Source of the DNA: Candidatus Woesearchaeota archaeon
GTDB lineage: Archaea; Nanobdellota; Nanobdellia; Woesearchaeales; GW2011-AR4
Assembly: GCA_013330825.1 (NCBI GenBank)
Contig: DUHN01000054.1
Coordinates: 1 to 12,950, forward strand
DNA: 12,950 nt
Reading direction: 5' to 3'
The notes below the pieces were generated by a model. It saw nothing but the letters and a program-made list of their open reading frames with translations. It ran no database searches and was not told the DNA's origin. The position numbers were made by a program, and so were the translations under genes. This document shows, piece after piece, positions 5,566 to 12,737 of this stretch (its first letter is position 1; each line of letters starts with the position of its first letter).

Positions 5566-5583
5566 ACTTAACAGTCGTTAATT
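5566..5583 (+). promoter_or_regulatory. Operator palindrome in the FTR1 promoter
   Basis: ACTTAACAGTCGTTAATT has the same left arm (ACTTAAC), the same 4-base spacer and a right arm with one mismatch compared with the palindrome at 5042-5059. It spans the predicted transcription start, which suits repression. Confidence 0.68.
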
Positions 5584-5594
5584 TCGGTGGAAAA

Positions 5595-6449
5595 ATGCTC
5601 GAAAGTTTCCTCATCACATCAAGGGAAACCTTGGAGGCCAGCCTCGTGGTGGGCATCGTGTTTGGCTATCTCAACCGCACCAGCCAGCACAGCTACAAGA
5701 GGGTTGTGTACTACGGCATCGCTGCCGGCGTGCTGCTCAGCATGCTCGCCGCGCTCCTGTTCATCAGCATAGCCGGGGAATTCGCGGGCAGGGCTGAGGA
5801 GATATTCGAGGGCATGACCATGATGGTGGCTGCCGTGCTCCTGACGACCATGATCCTCTGGATGCTCAGGCAGCAGCGCATCGCCAGACAGCTTGAAAGC
5901 AGGGTCGCGTCCCACATCCAGAAGGCGCAGGTGAGCGCGTGGGGCGAGTGGGGGCTGTTCCTCCTTGTCCTCATCGCGGTGCTGCGCGAGGGCGTCGAGA
6001 CCGTCATCTTCTTCGGGGCCATCAGCTACAGCTCAGGCGTCAGCCTCCTCGGCGGCCTGCTTGGGGTCGCGGCTGCCATCGCGATAGGGTACTTTTTCTT
6101 CATGGGGACGAGAAAAGTCAACCTCAGGAGGTTCTTTCATGTCTCAAGTGTGCTCCTCATATTGTTTGCCGCTGGCCTGGTGGCGCATGGCGTCCATGAG
6201 TTCGAGGAAGCGGGCCTCGTCAACGGCATCATTGCCCCGGTGTGGGACATCAACCCCGTGCAGAACGCAGACGGCTCTTATCCGGCCCTGCACGAGAAAG
6301 GCGCGGTCGGGAGCTTCCTTGTCGGCCTCTTCGGCTACAACGGCAATCCCAGCCTGGTCGAGGTGCTTGCCTATGCCGCATACCTCAGCGCCATCTACGT
6401 CATCTACCGCAGGATAGAGTTCTCGAAGGGTGCAGGAGCAACTCAATAG
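5595..6449 (+). CDS. FTR1/EfeU-type iron permease
   Basis: This 284-residue membrane protein belongs to the FTR1/EfeU high-affinity iron permease family. Both R-E-x-x-E motifs required for iron transport are present: SRETLEASLVVGI (Arg10-Glu14) in helix 1 and LREGVETVIFF (Arg131-Glu135) in helix 4. Around seven hydrophobic segments are visible, with acidic loop residues EEIFEG (68-73) and a late HGVHEFEEAG (198-207) that may also handle metal. Length and layout match EfeU-type proteins. The start follows GGTGG with a 4-base spacer. It is 106 bases after the Lrp-type regulator gene, with its own promoter and a matching operator, so it is probably co-regulated rather than simply co-transcribed. 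No EfeO/EfeB-like or multicopper-oxidase partner lies in this window, so the oxidation step, if any, is encoded elsewhere. Substrate assignment to iron is by family. Confidence 0.9.
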   Translation: MLESFLITSRETLEASLVVGIVFGYLNRTSQHSYKRVVYYGIAAGVLLSMLAALLFISIAGEFAGRAEEIFEGMTMMVAAVLLTTMILWMLRQQRIARQLESRVASHIQKAQVSAWGEWGLFLLVLIAVLREGVETVIFFGAISYSSGVSLLGGLLGVAAAIAIGYFFFMGTRKVNLRRFFHVSSVLLILFAAGLVAHGVHEFEEAGLVNGIIAPVWDINPVQNADGSYPALHEKGAVGSFLVGLFGYNGNPSLVEVLAYAAYLSAIYVIYRRIEFSKGAGATQ

Positions 6450-6453
6450 GGAG

Positions 6454-6499
6454 CGCATTGGCTTTGCGCAAGTGAAGAAAGCCAAAGGGCTCTTTCTTG
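6454..6499. terminator. Hairpins between convergent genes, possible terminator
   Basis: The 67-base gap between the convergent FTR1 and AI-2E genes holds two small inverted repeats: GCGCA/TGCGC (6454-6470) and AAGAAAGCC/GGC-TC-TTTCTT (about 6476-6499, one bulge). The second has T-rich arms on both strands. Either could end transcription from both sides, though no long T-run is present. Confidence 0.35.
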
Positions 6500-6516
6500 A
6501 CCCGGCGGGTATCTCG

Positions 6517-7620
6517 TCATTTCTCCTTCGAAACAGAATACGGCCCCAGGTGGTATTTCTCGATGGCAAGGGTGACGAAGGTGATGAGCAGCGACAGTAT
6601 CACCGGTCCGACGAAGATGCCCACGAAGCCGAACAGGCTCACGCCCCCGATCACGCCCGCGATGATGACGACGGGATGTATCTTGGCCGCGTCCCCTGCC
6701 AGCTTCGGCCGGAGGAAGTTATCCAGCGTGCTGATGATGAGCAGCCCGTAGAGGAAAAGCCCGATGCCCTGGTAGATGTAAAGGTCCGTGCCGAGCAGCA
6801 TCCCTTTCCCGACGAGGTAGAGCGACGCCGGAAGCCAGATGATGCCCGTCCCCCCCACGGGGATGAGGGCGAAGAACCCCATGATCGCGCCGAGCAGGAT
6901 GGGGCTCTGGAAGCCAACGACCCAGAAGCCGATCATGCCGAGGATGGCCTGGATGAACGCGACGAGGATGGACGCGAAGAGTATGCTGTGCGTCATGGTG
7001 TTGATGCGGTGCAGGATCTTCTCCATGTCCGCGGACTTGAAGGGCACGAACTCATAGACGCTCTTCCTGAATTTCTCCCAGTCGCGCAGCAGGAAGAAGG
7101 TGATGAAGAACGCGATGGCGATGTGGAAGAGCATGGATGGCACATTGAGGATGAACGCGATGGCGATGTTGAGCGAGGCGGAGACCAGCTTAGAGGACAC
7201 CTGCTTCATCAGCTCTTCGGGAAGGAGTGTGTGCGTCCACTTGTCCAGGGACCGGATGCCGTCGCAGAGGAATGAGGAGTCCTGCGCGCAGCTGGACGTG
7301 AGCGCGGTGAGGCTGATCTGGCCGCTCGAGACCTCCGCCCTCGCCTGGGTGTAGAACGTGAAGACTTCCGCCGAGATGCCCCTCACAATCATGAAGAACG
7401 GGACAGTGACGACGAGGACCATGATGAGGACGGTCAGCAGGGAGGAGAGCGTCGGCCTCCTGATGTGCCTGTTCAGGAAGACATACAGGGGATAGAACAG
7501 GTACGAGAGGATAAAGCTCCACAGGAAGACGTTAATCAGGGGCTTGACGATGAGGAACGAGAGCAGCACGATGATGGCCAGCGCCACGATGAAGAGGTAC
7601 TTGGTGTATTTGGTTTCCAT
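6517..7620 (-). CDS. AI-2E family transporter (UPF0118)
   Basis: This 367-residue polytopic membrane protein belongs to the AI-2E (UPF0118/PerM) family, whose members have been linked to autoinducer-2 export, ion/proton antiport and other roles, so the substrate is unknown. Two helix pairs lie near 8-48 and 58-80, then a soluble loop (about 81-150), then helices at 152-178, 213-238 and 245-350. Conserved features are visible: FALIPVGGTGIIWLP (250-264), TLDNFLRPKLAG (298-309) and IHPVVIIAGVIGG followed by FGFVGIFVGP (314-339). Two Cys (111 and 119) in the loop could form a disulfide. It lies 42 bases after the endonuclease IV-like gene on the same strand. A weak TATA-like GATATTTC about 29 bases upstream of the start could allow separate transcription. 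The C terminus is short and charged. Confidence 0.88.
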   Translation of the reverse strand: METKYTKYLFIVALAIIVLLSFLIVKPLINVFLWSFILSYLFYPLYVFLNRHIRRPTLSSLLTVLIMVLVVTVPFFMIVRGISAEVFTFYTQARAEVSSGQISLTALTSSCAQDSSFLCDGIRSLDKWTHTLLPEELMKQVSSKLVSASLNIAIAFILNVPSMLFHIAIAFFITFFLLRDWEKFRKSVYEFVPFKSADMEKILHRINTMTHSILFASILVAFIQAILGMIGFWVVGFQSPILLGAIMGFFALIPVGGTGIIWLPASLYLVGKGMLLGTDLYIYQGIGLFLYGLLIISTLDNFLRPKLAGDAAKIHPVVIIAGVIGGVSLFGFVGIFVGPVILSLLITFVTLAIEKYHLGPYSVSKEK

Positions 7621-7662
7621 GCGCTTAGTTCCCTGGCTCCAGACGAAATATCCCCTTGGCCG

Positions 7663-8511
7663 CTACCGGCGTGAATGTTCCTTATATTCTTTTTGCATCA
7701 GCAGGGCGTCTCCCTCGATGTTGGGGCTCTCGCTGATCAGGATTCCCCTAACGTTGAAGTCTGCGAGCGCCTTCATCAGCTCCTTGTACTTCAGGTCGGA
7801 TTCCCTGAGGTTGAGGTGGTGCTTCTCGCCCTTCTCCCCGTATGCGATGCCGGCGGCGTGCGCGTGGATGTTGCGCAGCCCGTCCCTGCCGAGCGTCTTC
7901 TCCACGCTCTCCAGGATGGACGCGAATTCCGGGTAAGTGTTGTACTTCCCGTTCGTGCGCGCGTGGAAGTGGGCGAAGTCGATGCACGGCATGACCTGGT
8001 CGAATTCCGCGCTCAGCGCAAGCAGCTCGTCCATGTCGCCGAACTGCGACGGTTTGCCGGTCGTCTCCGGCCGCACCCAGAGGCCAATGCCTTCCTCTTT
8101 CAGTGCTCTCACGATGCGCTTCACGGCATTCCTGACATTGGCGAACGTGGATTCCTTGGTCTCCTTTTGGTAGAACCCGGGATGGAAGCAGACGGAGTAG
8201 CCGCCGCACAGCCCCATGATCCGGCAGGAGTCCACAATCCTCCTGATGCTGGCGTCGAGCGTCGCCTTCTCCAGGCTGTTGAGGTTGATGAAATACGGGG
8301 CGTGGCACGTCAGCACAATCCCTGCCTTCTTCGCGGCCTCCCGGACAACGGGGGCCTTCCCCTTCGAGATGTTGATGCTGCGGACGAACTCCAGCTCCAT
8401 CGCCCCCAGGCCCATTTCCCTGACGGCGGGAATGGCCTCCTGCGTGGGGCTCCCGCGCGCGGCGTGGGGGATGCCCGCGGTGCCGAAGAGGAGCGTGTGC
8501 AAAGCATCCAT
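7663..8511 (-). CDS. nfo: Endonuclease IV-like AP endonuclease (TIM barrel)
   Basis: This 282-residue protein belongs to the xylose isomerase-like TIM-barrel/endonuclease IV group, which cuts DNA at abasic sites using three zinc ions. Ligand-like residues occur in the usual order and nearly the same positions as the E. coli enzyme: His70 in HAPYFINL, His110 in HPGFY, Glu149 in PETTG, Asp178 and His181 in CIDFAHFHAR, His216 in NIHAH, Glu229/His231 in GEKHHLNL (Asp229/His231 in E. coli), and Glu261 in ISESPN. Length matches the family. The classic ENTAG and CLDTCH motifs are altered to PETTG and CIDFAH, so it is a divergent member and another TIM-barrel role is possible. It begins 7 bases after the SMC stop and is almost certainly cotranscribed with it. 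Confidence 0.85.
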   Translation of the reverse strand: MDALHTLLFGTAGIPHAARGSPTQEAIPAVREMGLGAMELEFVRSINISKGKAPVVREAAKKAGIVLTCHAPYFINLNSLEKATLDASIRRIVDSCRIMGLCGGYSVCFHPGFYQKETKESTFANVRNAVKRIVRALKEEGIGLWVRPETTGKPSQFGDMDELLALSAEFDQVMPCIDFAHFHARTNGKYNTYPEFASILESVEKTLGRDGLRNIHAHAAGIAYGEKGEKHHLNLRESDLKYKELMKALADFNVRGILISESPNIEGDALLMQKEYKEHSRR

Positions 8512-8518
8512 GGAGAAC

Positions 8519-11500
8519 TCACACCTTCAGGCTGACTACCTGCGAGATGCCGTGCTCGTTCATCGACACGCCGTAGAGGTGGTCCGCTGCCGAGATCACG
8601 CCGTCGTTGTGCGAGATCACCACATACTGCGCCTTCTCGGAGTATTTCCTGAGCAGCTCCGCCAGCCTATGGGAGTTGTGCTTGTCCAGCGCGGCGTCAA
8701 CCTCATCGAGTACATAGAACGCGGCCGGCTCGTGCTCCTGGATGGCGAAGATGAATGCCAGTGCGGTCATGGTATTCTCCCCTCCGGACAGGCTGCGGAT
8801 GTCGAGGAACTTGCTGCCGGAGATCTTCACGTTGATCCTCACTCCCGCGTCGAACGGGTTCTCCGGGTCCTCGATGACGAGGTACGCCTCCGCTCCCTTG
8901 CTGGTGAGCATGGTGAAGAACTTCTGGAAGTTGGCGTTGACCACGTCGAAGGTCCTCATGAACAGCTCCTTCTTCCTGCCATCGATCTCGTTCATCAGGG
9001 CGACGACATCCTCCTTCTCCTTGCTCAGGCTGGCTTTCTTCCCGAGAAGGTCGTTGTACTGCTTCTCCACGCTCTCGTAGATGTCCAGCGCCCGCATGTT
9101 CACCGCGCCGATGTCCTCCCGCGCGCGCTCGAACTTCGAGATCTCCGCCTTCAGCTCCTGCTCTGACTTCTCCAGGTCGAGCGGGACGCCCTCGTACTGG
9201 GCGAATTCCTCCTGCATCGCGGTGAACGCGGCGACCGCCTCGGCCTTCTTGAGGGAGAACATGTTGGACCTTATCTCTATCTGGCGCGCCTCGTCCTTCT
9301 TCTTCTCCATCGCAATCTGGTTCCGCGAGAGGTCGTCCTTGACCTCGTTCGCCTTGGTGAACAGGCTCTTGAACTTGGTGTAGAACTCCTTGGCCGCCTT
9401 CTCCTTGTGCCCGAGCATGGATTCGCTCTCCGTGAGCCTGGCGGACGCCGACTCCAGCTCTGCCCTGAACTGCTGCTCCTCCCGGTCGATCTGCTTGAGG
9501 ATGGCGTGGATCTTGTCGTGCTCCGGCTGCGTGATGTCCTTGAGCATCTTCTCCGCGTTCTTCAGCTCCATGGAGAGCCGGATGGATTCGTCATTGAGCT
9601 CGCGGTGCTTCTGCTCGAAGGCGTTGAGCTCCGCGATGAGCGTGGGGTTGTTGAGCTGGGTAATCGCGCCCCTCAGCTTCTGCTTCTCTATCTTGAGGGT
9701 GGCCAGCTCCCTGTTCTGCTCCGAGACCTGGCTGATGACCTCGTCGATGGCCTTGTCGAGGGCATTGTCCTGCTCCTGGAGATCCTGCTTCCTGGAGGAG
9801 GGCGAGCCGAGGTCATGCCCCTCCATGGTGAGCGATTTCTCCGCCTTGATGATCTCGCCCTCAAGCTCCGCCTTGAGCTTCCTGAGCGAGGTGATGTTCT
9901 CCTCGTTCTCGAGCTTCTTCTTCTCGAAGACGCCGATGTTCTCCTGGTAGTTCTGCACGGCCTGCTCGCATTTCCCGATCTCCTCGGAAAGCTCCTTCTG
10001 GCCGAAGCCGAACGCTTCCTTCTTGCGCTCGCGGAAGCCGCCCTGCATGGCTCCGGAGCGCTCCGCCAGGTCGCCGTCCAGCGACACGAACTTCGCGCTG
10101 CCCACGCCGAGCCTCACCGCGACATCGATGGAATCCACCACGATGGTGTTCTCCAGGACATAGGAGAACGCCTTGGAGAATTTGGAATCGAATTCCACCA
10201 GGTCGATCGCGAACCCGTGCGCTCCGGGGGATGTGGCGGGCTTTTCAAGGCTCTTCTCCTTCTCCCGGCCGTGCATCCTGTTCAGCGGCAGGAAGGATGC
10301 CGTGCCGAGCTTGTTCTGCTTGAGGTACCTGATGCAGTCCGCGGCTATCTTCTCGGTCTCGACCACGATGCTCTTGATCCTGTTCCCGGCCGCGATCTCC
10401 AGTGCCAGGGCATATTTCTGGTTGACATGGCCGAGCTCCGCAATCGTGCCGTAGATGCCGGGCTTGCTGGTCTTCAGCTCAAGGATCCTCTTGATGGCTA
10501 CCTCGCCTCTCGACATCTCCTGGATGCCGATGTTGCGCGCCTTCAGCCGGGACATCTCCTCGGTGGCGCGGAAGAGCTTGGTCCGGAGGTCCGTCAGGTG
10601 GGCCGCGTGGGAGGAATCCTCGTCGAGGCACTTGTTCAGCTCCAGGGTGGCTTTCCTGAACTCCTGGCGCTTGCGCTGGATCTCGTCGAGCTGGGCGCGG
10701 TGCTCCTTCTGCCTATCCGAGACTTCCGAGATGCGGTCGTCCACCAGGGCGATCTCCGAGCCCACTTTGTCCTTCTGCCTGATGAGGTCATGCTGCTTCT
10801 CGCGCAGGATGTGCACCTGCTTCTGGATGTCTTCCGCCCTCTTGTCGATGTCCTCGATCTTGCGCTCGATGGAGCCGATGTCGTCAAGGTTGTTCTTCGC
10901 CTTGAACTGCGCGACCTTGTGGGCAATCTGGCTGGATTCCTTCTCCTTGGCGGCGAGCGTGTCCCTCAGCCGGGTCTGCTCCTCGGCGAGCATCTCCTTC
11001 TTCTTGGTGAGCTCGTCCAGGGAAGCCCTGAGATCCTGCCGCCGGTTCTCCAGCTTCGACAGCTCATGCCGCACGTTCTCGCTGCGCGAGGTGAGCCTGG
11101 TGATATCTATCTTGAGGGCCTCGACTTCCTTGTTGAGCTTGAGCTGCTCCACTTCCCCCTTCTCCTCGATCTCGCGGTTGAGGTCGAACAGCTCCTTTTC
11201 GCGCTGCTCGCTGACCTTCTTGAGGTTCTCGACCTTCTCGGTAATCTTCTGGAGCTCCGCGGCCAGCTCCGTGATCCTGTCTTCGGTCTCCTTCCGCTCG
11301 CTTTCCTTTTTCCCCATCTGGATTTTGAGGTAGGACGCCTTGTTCTGCCTGATCCTGTCGTTCATCTCCTTGTATTTCAGCGCCTGGTCGCGGTCCTTCT
11401 TCAGCTCGTGGAGGTAGCTCTCGCGCTCCTTGAGGATGATCTCCGTCTCCTTGAGGTGCTGCTCCACCTTCTCCAGCTCGAGCAGGGCCTTGTGCTTCTT

Positions 11501-12100
11501 CTCCTCGTAGACCGAGATGCCGGCGATGTCCTCGATGAGGATGCGGCGCTGCTCCGGCGGCATCTCCACGAAATGCACGATGTCCCCCTGCAAAATGACG
11601 TTGTAGCCGTCCGGGTCTATCTTCGCCACGTTGAGGAGCTCGACGATCTCCCTCCTCGTCACGGTCTCGTCGTTCAGCCGGTAGATGGATTGGCCGCTCT
11701 GCTTCACGATGCGCGTGACCTTGATCTCGTCGGCGTTAATGGGAAACACCCGCGGGCTGTTGCTGAAGCAGATCGTGACTTCCCCGTGCTTCGCCGGCTT
11801 CTTGGCCTTGCCGCCGTTGTAGACGAAGTTGGCCGCCTTCTCCGCGCGGAGGTCCTTGGAGGACGACTTCCCCAGCACGAAGCACAGGGCATCCATGACA
11901 TTGGACTTGCCCGCGCCATTGGGTCCGAGGACGCAGTTCAGGTGCTCGCCGAACACGATCTCCGTGTGCTTGGCGAAGCTCTTGAAGCCCTGCATCACCA
12001 TCCTCGTTATCCTGGTCTGGGTGCCTTTCTGCACGGGAACGGGGACGTGGATGGGTGAAGAAGTCTCCGCCACCGCCTCCTGCGCCTGCCCGGTTTCCAT
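8519..12100 (-). CDS. smc: SMC chromosome condensation ATPase
   Basis: This 1193-residue SMC protein forms the ATP-driven dimer that organises and segregates chromosomes. In order: an N-terminal tail of about 29 residues, RITRMVMQGFKSFA, Walker A GPNGAGKSN (59-67), Q-loop NVILQGDI (about 167-174), coiled coil (about 200-545), a hinge (about 546-686, ending GAMQGGFRERK), the return coil to about 1000, then the signature LSGGENTM (from 1104), Walker B FYVLDEVDAALD (from 1128) and the switch histidine in VVISHND. The frame also opens at GTG 12112, but the ATG at 12100 lies about 26-27 bases from the TATA box, fitting a leaderless start. The tail before the head is longer than in most SMCs. No ScpA or ScpB gene lies in the window. 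The following gene is an endonuclease IV homolog. Confidence 0.95.
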   Translation of the reverse strand: METGQAQEAVAETSSPIHVPVPVQKGTQTRITRMVMQGFKSFAKHTEIVFGEHLNCVLGPNGAGKSNVMDALCFVLGKSSSKDLRAEKAANFVYNGGKAKKPAKHGEVTICFSNSPRVFPINADEIKVTRIVKQSGQSIYRLNDETVTRREIVELLNVAKIDPDGYNVILQGDIVHFVEMPPEQRRILIEDIAGISVYEEKKHKALLELEKVEQHLKETEIILKERESYLHELKKDRDQALKYKEMNDRIRQNKASYLKIQMGKKESERKETEDRITELAAELQKITEKVENLKKVSEQREKELFDLNREIEEKGEVEQLKLNKEVEALKIDITRLTSRSENVRHELSKLENRRQDLRASLDELTKKKEMLAEEQTRLRDTLAAKEKESSQIAHKVAQFKAKNNLDDIGSIERKIEDIDKRAEDIQKQVHILREKQHDLIRQKDKVGSEIALVDDRISEVSDRQKEHRAQLDEIQRKRQEFRKATLELNKCLDEDSSHAAHLTDLRTKLFRATEEMSRLKARNIGIQEMSRGEVAIKRILELKTSKPGIYGTIAELGHVNQKYALALEIAAGNRIKSIVVETEKIAADCIRYLKQNKLGTASFLPLNRMHGREKEKSLEKPATSPGAHGFAIDLVEFDSKFSKAFSYVLENTIVVDSIDVAVRLGVGSAKFVSLDGDLAERSGAMQGGFRERKKEAFGFGQKELSEEIGKCEQAVQNYQENIGVFEKKKLENEENITSLRKLKAELEGEIIKAEKSLTMEGHDLGSPSSRKQDLQEQDNALDKAIDEVISQVSEQNRELATLKIEKQKLRGAITQLNNPTLIAELNAFEQKHRELNDESIRLSMELKNAEKMLKDITQPEHDKIHAILKQIDREEQQFRAELESASARLTESESMLGHKEKAAKEFYTKFKSLFTKANEVKDDLSRNQIAMEKKKDEARQIEIRSNMFSLKKAEAVAAFTAMQEEFAQYEGVPLDLEKSEQELKAEISKFERAREDIGAVNMRALDIYESVEKQYNDLLGKKASLSKEKEDVVALMNEIDGRKKELFMRTFDVVNANFQKFFTMLTSKGAEAYLVIEDPENPFDAGVRINVKISGSKFLDIRSLSGGENTMTALAFIFAIQEHEPAAFYVLDEVDAALDKHNSHRLAELLRKYSEKAQYVVISHNDGVISAADHLYGVSMNEHGISQVVSLKV

Positions 12101-12120
12101 GGGAAAATCCACTCTTCCGT

Positions 12121-12132
12121 CTTATTTAAAGG
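12121..12132 (-). promoter_or_regulatory. TATA box of the smc-nfo operon
   Basis: The minus strand reads CCTTTAAATAAG. Its centre is about 26-27 bases from the ATG at 12100, which supports that codon as a leaderless start rather than the GTG at 12112. Confidence 0.65.
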
Positions 12133-12145
12133 TTTTTGTTGGATA

Positions 12146-12154
12146 CAGACGGGA
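12146..12154 (+). repeat. Left 9-bp direct repeat (target-site duplication)
   Basis: CAGACGGGA abuts the left end of the palindromic element exactly and is repeated exactly at 12341-12349. Confidence 0.75.
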
Positions 12155-12340
12155 GAGACCCTTAAGATAAGGGAACGCACAGGGCATCGGCATCAGGTGA
12201 AACGCCTTCGACGTGGACAGCAAGGGCGTCGTTGGGGTCGCCCCTACGGGAAAACAGCCCTTTCAACTGCGACAGCGGTGCGTTTCAAGCCGATGCCCCG
12301 GGCGTAGCGAGGCGTTCCCGCGCCTTAAGTTAAGGGTCTC
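12155..12340. mobile_element. 186-bp MITE-like palindromic insertion
   Basis: The element begins GAGACCCTTAA and ends TTAAGGGTCTC, a perfect 11-bp terminal inverted repeat, and both ends abut identical 9-bp direct repeats. The inversion continues inward: TAAG/CTTA, GGGAACGC (12171-12178) with GCGTTCCC (12312-12319), GGGCATCGGC (12182-12191) with GCCGATGCCC (12289-12298), and TGAAACGC (12198-12205) with GCGTTTCA (12280-12287). The centre (about 12206-12279) can form smaller hairpins such as GTCG..CGAC and GGGG/CCCC. It has no coding capacity for a transposase, so it would be moved by one elsewhere. Nine-base target duplications occur in several IS families, so I do not assign one. Its transcript would fold into a long hairpin, so a structured RNA role is an alternative. 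It sits between the divergent smc promoter and the promoter at 12360. Confidence 0.78.
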
Positions 12341-12349
12341 CAGACGGGA
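12341..12349 (+). repeat. Right 9-bp direct repeat (target-site duplication)
   Basis: CAGACGGGA follows directly after the right terminal inverted repeat and matches 12146-12154 exactly. Confidence 0.75.
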
Positions 12350-12359
12350 AGGGACAAGC

Positions 12360-12368
12360 ATTAAATAG
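12360..12368 (+). promoter_or_regulatory. TATA box of the 12390 gene
   Basis: ATTAAATAG is centred about 26 bases before the GTG at 12390, again the leaderless pattern. It lies 11 bases outside the MITE's right direct repeat. Confidence 0.5.
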
Positions 12369-12389
12369 TTTGGATGCCGGAAGTGCATT

Positions 12390-12722
12390 GTGGCGGCCCA
12401 CCACTATCTAGAAGCAGGCAATACGGCGCGTGGCAGCGGTTCTTCCATTGTTCCTAGTGCTCTTTCCGAGCCTGTTCGTTTCTCAAGAGCCATGGGCCAT
12501 TGTGTTATAGAAATTGCCTATCAGATGGCAGACTTTCCAGCAAGAGTGTGGAGGTATTCTCCAATACCGTATTGCTCCCCCAATATCCTTCTCTGGACAG
12601 GGATCTATGCTGCCTATTCCGGCGTCGTGCAGAGCGCCGCCAATCAAGCGAGGCAAGATGTTGATCTCCTGGCGGCGATGGCGGATTCTTTTCTGCCTGT
12701 CCGGAAGGAGCTTCATAGGTGA
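12390..12722 (+). CDS. Unrecognised 110-residue protein, possible leaderless gene
   Basis: A 110-residue frame starts at GTG 12390, where a TATA box about 26 bases upstream predicts the transcript to begin. The product starts MAAHHYLEAGNTARGSG, has a central segment with Cys38 and Cys62 (AMGHCVIEIAYQMADF and SPIPYCSPNILLW), and ends in a helical stretch YSGVVQSAANQARQDVDLLA followed by a basic tail. There is no signal peptide and no clear transmembrane helix. I recognise no family. Its codons use more A/T in the third position than the neighbours, which suggests recent acquisition, weaker selection or a chance frame. It is convergent with the gene at the right edge, 15 bases apart. Promoter placement is the best evidence that it is real. 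Confidence 0.45.
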   Translation: MAAHHYLEAGNTARGSGSSIVPSALSEPVRFSRAMGHCVIEIAYQMADFPARVWRYSPIPYCSPNILLWTGIYAAYSGVVQSAANQARQDVDLLAAMADSFLPVRKELHR

Positions 12723-12737
12723 AGTTGGCCTGTTCCG

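Noticed and set aside
6430..7275. Plus-strand frame of 281 codons over the AI-2E gene
   Set aside because: Its product is an unstructured run of Asp, Glu, Arg and His typical of an antisense shadow, and the minus-strand gene has clear family motifs.
9407..12058. A long plus-strand open frame of 883 codons across the smc gene
   Set aside because: It is antisense to smc and its Leu/Glu/Val/Arg-rich translation is the mirror of a GC-rich coiled-coil gene. smc has full family motifs on the other strand.
12155..12340. RNase P RNA, SRP RNA or a C/D-box RNA at the palindromic element
   Set aside because: I could not find the conserved cores of these RNAs (for example the SRP GGAAG/AGCAG loop or C and D boxes), and the direct repeats at both ends favour a transposon.
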